A stretch of 6,635 nucleotides of DNA from Bacteroidota bacterium. GTDB lineage: Bacteria > Bacteroidota > Rhodothermia > Rhodothermales > UBA10348. The DNA lies in assembly GCA_022571135.1 (NCBI GenBank), contig JACZYK010000153.1:1-6635 (forward strand), in the 5' to 3' direction. Below the pieces are notes generated by a model. The model worked only from the letters and a program-made list of their open reading frames with translations, ran no database searches and was not told the origin of the DNA. The translations under genes were made by a program, and so were the position numbers. The stretch's first letter is position 1. Each line of letters opens with the position of its first letter. Shown here piece after piece: positions 5,375-6,635 of this stretch.

Positions 5375-6136
5375 ATGCATTCTCTCAGGACATATCTTCG
5401 ATCGGGTTGCCTGTTAATCGTTGTCTTCGCATCCGCCTGTACGAGCGGCACTTCGGAACGAGACGGTTCATCGACATACTATCAGATTCGTGATACCGAT
5501 ACGGACGGCGGAACAGGACGATTTTACATGGATCGGGAAATCGCGGACGTTATGACATCCGTGCACGGCGCCATCTGGCTCGAACGTCCGGCCAGAGATA
5601 CGGCGGAGCTTCCTTCCCGGCTCATCCGCATACTCGATCTCAACCCTTCTGCCGTAGTAGCGGATATAGGCGCTGGAACGGGATACATCACGTTCATGCT
5701 CTCGAAAGTCGTGCCCCATGGACGGGTGCTTGCGGTCGAAGTTCAACACGCTTTGCTCGATACCATTCAGGTTCGGATGGCGCGTGAGCGTATCCGGAAC
5801 GTCCAGACAATCCTGGGAACGGTCGACAATCCAGCTCTTCCCCAATCCGGCGTCGATCTGGCGCTGATCGTGGCTTCTTATCACGAATTTTCCCATCCAC
5901 GCGAGATGCTCGACAACATTTTCGAGGCGCTGAAACCGGGCGGTCGAATCGTCATCGTGGAATATCGAGCGGAGGATGAAACGATACCGATCAAGACCGT
6001 CCATCGTATGTCAGAACAGCAGATCCGGCGCGAACTGGAGGTATCAGGATATGTATGGCGCGAAACCAGGGACGTTCTTCCGCAACAACATATCGTCGTA
6101 TTCGAGAAGCCTCTTACCGGCAGATTGGGAGGCTAA
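5375..6136 (+). CDS. Lipoprotein-type class I SAM-dependent methyltransferase
   Basis: A 253-residue protein. The N-terminus is a lipoprotein signal: R5, R9, hydrophobic core 12-19, lipobox A19-S20-A21-C22. A short Ser/Thr-rich linker leads to RFYMDREIADVM (49-60) and an IWLERPAR segment (67-74). The Rossmann methyltransferase fold then follows: motif I VVADIGAGTGYITF (94-107), an acidic strand end at VEV (121-123), motif IV-like DLALIVASYHEFSHPREM (161-178) and LKPGGRIVIVEY (186-197). The C-terminal HRMSEQQIRRELEVSGY (210-226) and QQHIVVFEKP complete the fold. The arrangement matches a known but poorly characterised group of methyltransferases that often carry export signals. Substrate is unknown. 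An export signal on a SAM enzyme is odd, because SAM is cytoplasmic. The start at 5375 has only a weak GGA upstream, but an earlier in-frame start would not give this signal. The gene converges on alkA, with 38 bases between stops. Confidence 0.9.
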   Translation: MHSLRTYLRSGCLLIVVFASACTSGTSERDGSSTYYQIRDTDTDGGTGRFYMDREIADVMTSVHGAIWLERPARDTAELPSRLIRILDLNPSAVVADIGAGTGYITFMLSKVVPHGRVLAVEVQHALLDTIQVRMARERIRNVQTILGTVDNPALPQSGVDLALIVASYHEFSHPREMLDNIFEALKPGGRIVIVEYRAEDETIPIKTVHRMSEQQIRRELEVSGYVWRETRDVLPQQHIVVFEKPLTGRLGG

Positions 6137-6174
6137 CAATGCTGCGGGCCCGATTTCGTACGCGGGCGAATTCG

Positions 6175-6635
6175 TCATGGAAGAAGCACTTCGCCCTCCA
6201 TCTCCAGCGCTCTCCATAAATACCAGCTGGCGACGCTCCTGTACGGACGCCAGAGATCCCCGTAGTCGATGAGTTCGGCAGGAGTTGGGAGTTGCTCAAG
6301 GCCGTACACGCGAGCGAATCCTTTTCTGATCCCCAGGTCCGTCGACGGAAGGACGTCGGGTCGTCCGAGCCGGAAAATGAGGAGCATTTCAACGGTCCAC
6401 GGTCCGATTCCTCTGACGCTCGTGAGCCTCTTCACAATTTCTTCGTCCGACAGGTTCGAGAGTGACTCTCCGTCCGGTACAACTCCACTGATAGTCTTTT
6501 GCGCGAGATCCAGAATCGCTGCTGTCTTGGCACCGGAAAGTCCGGCGCTTCATCGTACTCCTGCCAAAGGTAGAATTGAAGAAGGTGGGGATAATCTGGA
6601 AAGTAGTAGTAAATTACCGCTGTCACCAGGCGGTA
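6175..6635 (-). pseudogene. alkA: DNA-3-methyladenine glycosylase (AlkA-like, HhH-GPD), frameshifted and partial
   Basis: Minus-strand C-terminal part of a base-excision repair glycosylase that removes alkylated purines from DNA. From about 6546 to the stop at 6175 one frame gives AGLSGAKTAAILDLA, then the helix-hairpin-helix LTSVRGIGPWTVEM (about 6426-6385), then PSTDLGIRKGF, with the family's catalytic Asp at 6337-6339. Going upstream this frame meets TGA at 6550-6552. The preceding part of the protein (YRLVTAV, then FPDYPHLLQF) continues in a different frame from 6635 to about 6549. Restoring one base near 6546-6551 would join them as DEAAGLSGAK. The gene is therefore disrupted by a real mutation or a sequencing indel. 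A GTG at 6435 is only an internal codon. The N-terminal domain lies beyond the right edge. Confidence 0.8.

Noticed and set aside
6148..6167. GCCCG/CGGGC inverted repeat between the convergent stops
   Set aside because: Arms of five bases over a ten-base loop with no T tract on either side are too weak to call a bidirectional terminator.
1..6635. CRISPR arrays, tRNA or rRNA genes, insertion sequences
   Set aside because: I saw no spaced direct repeats, tRNA cloverleaf or TTCGAATC-type arm, rRNA-like sequence, transposase motif or terminal inverted repeats.

Overview
The window looks like a chromosomal stretch from a Gram-negative bacterium. Evidence for an outer membrane and periplasm is a TolC-type channel, a periplasmic efflux adaptor and three lipoprotein signal sequences. 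Weak or absent Shine-Dalgarno sequences at most starts, a short collagen-like (Gly-X-Y) lipoprotein and a lipoprotein-type SAM methyltransferase are what I would expect from the Bacteroidota/Rhodothermota side of the FCB group. That placement is inference, not proof.

Left part (1-3916, all minus strand). Read in the direction of transcription, the order is manC (GDP-mannose synthesis), then a TetR-family repressor, a TolC-family outer-membrane efflux channel and the start of an RND-type membrane-fusion lipoprotein that runs off the left edge. A hairpin with a pyrimidine-rich tail at the manC stop separates manC from the efflux operon. A strong dyad (2737-2767) just upstream of the tetR start is the probable operator through which the repressor controls itself and the efflux genes. 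The inner-membrane RND pump should follow beyond the left edge.

Middle (3917-5374). This stretch has few genes. Upstream of manC there is a possible remnant of the C-terminus of a polysaccharide-export protein. A palindrome containing a perfect TTGACA precedes a 172-residue collagen-like lipoprotein on the plus strand. After that come about 560 bases holding a likely small protein (ending at 5132), a textbook intrinsic terminator (5172-5203) and a 21-codon ORF whose peptide resembles the start of a cyclic-AMP phosphodiesterase.

Right part (5375-6635). A lipoprotein-type class I SAM-dependent methyltransferase on the plus strand converges on an alkA-like DNA-3-methyladenine glycosylase on the minus strand. 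The glycosylase reading frame is broken by an apparent single-base frameshift near 6546-6551, and its N-terminus lies outside the window.

Functionally, the best-supported unit is the self-regulated efflux operon. I see no convincing new multi-gene system. The points most worth a second look are the exported methyltransferase, the operator dyad, the small gene with its terminator, and the fragmentary genes around manC and alkA.
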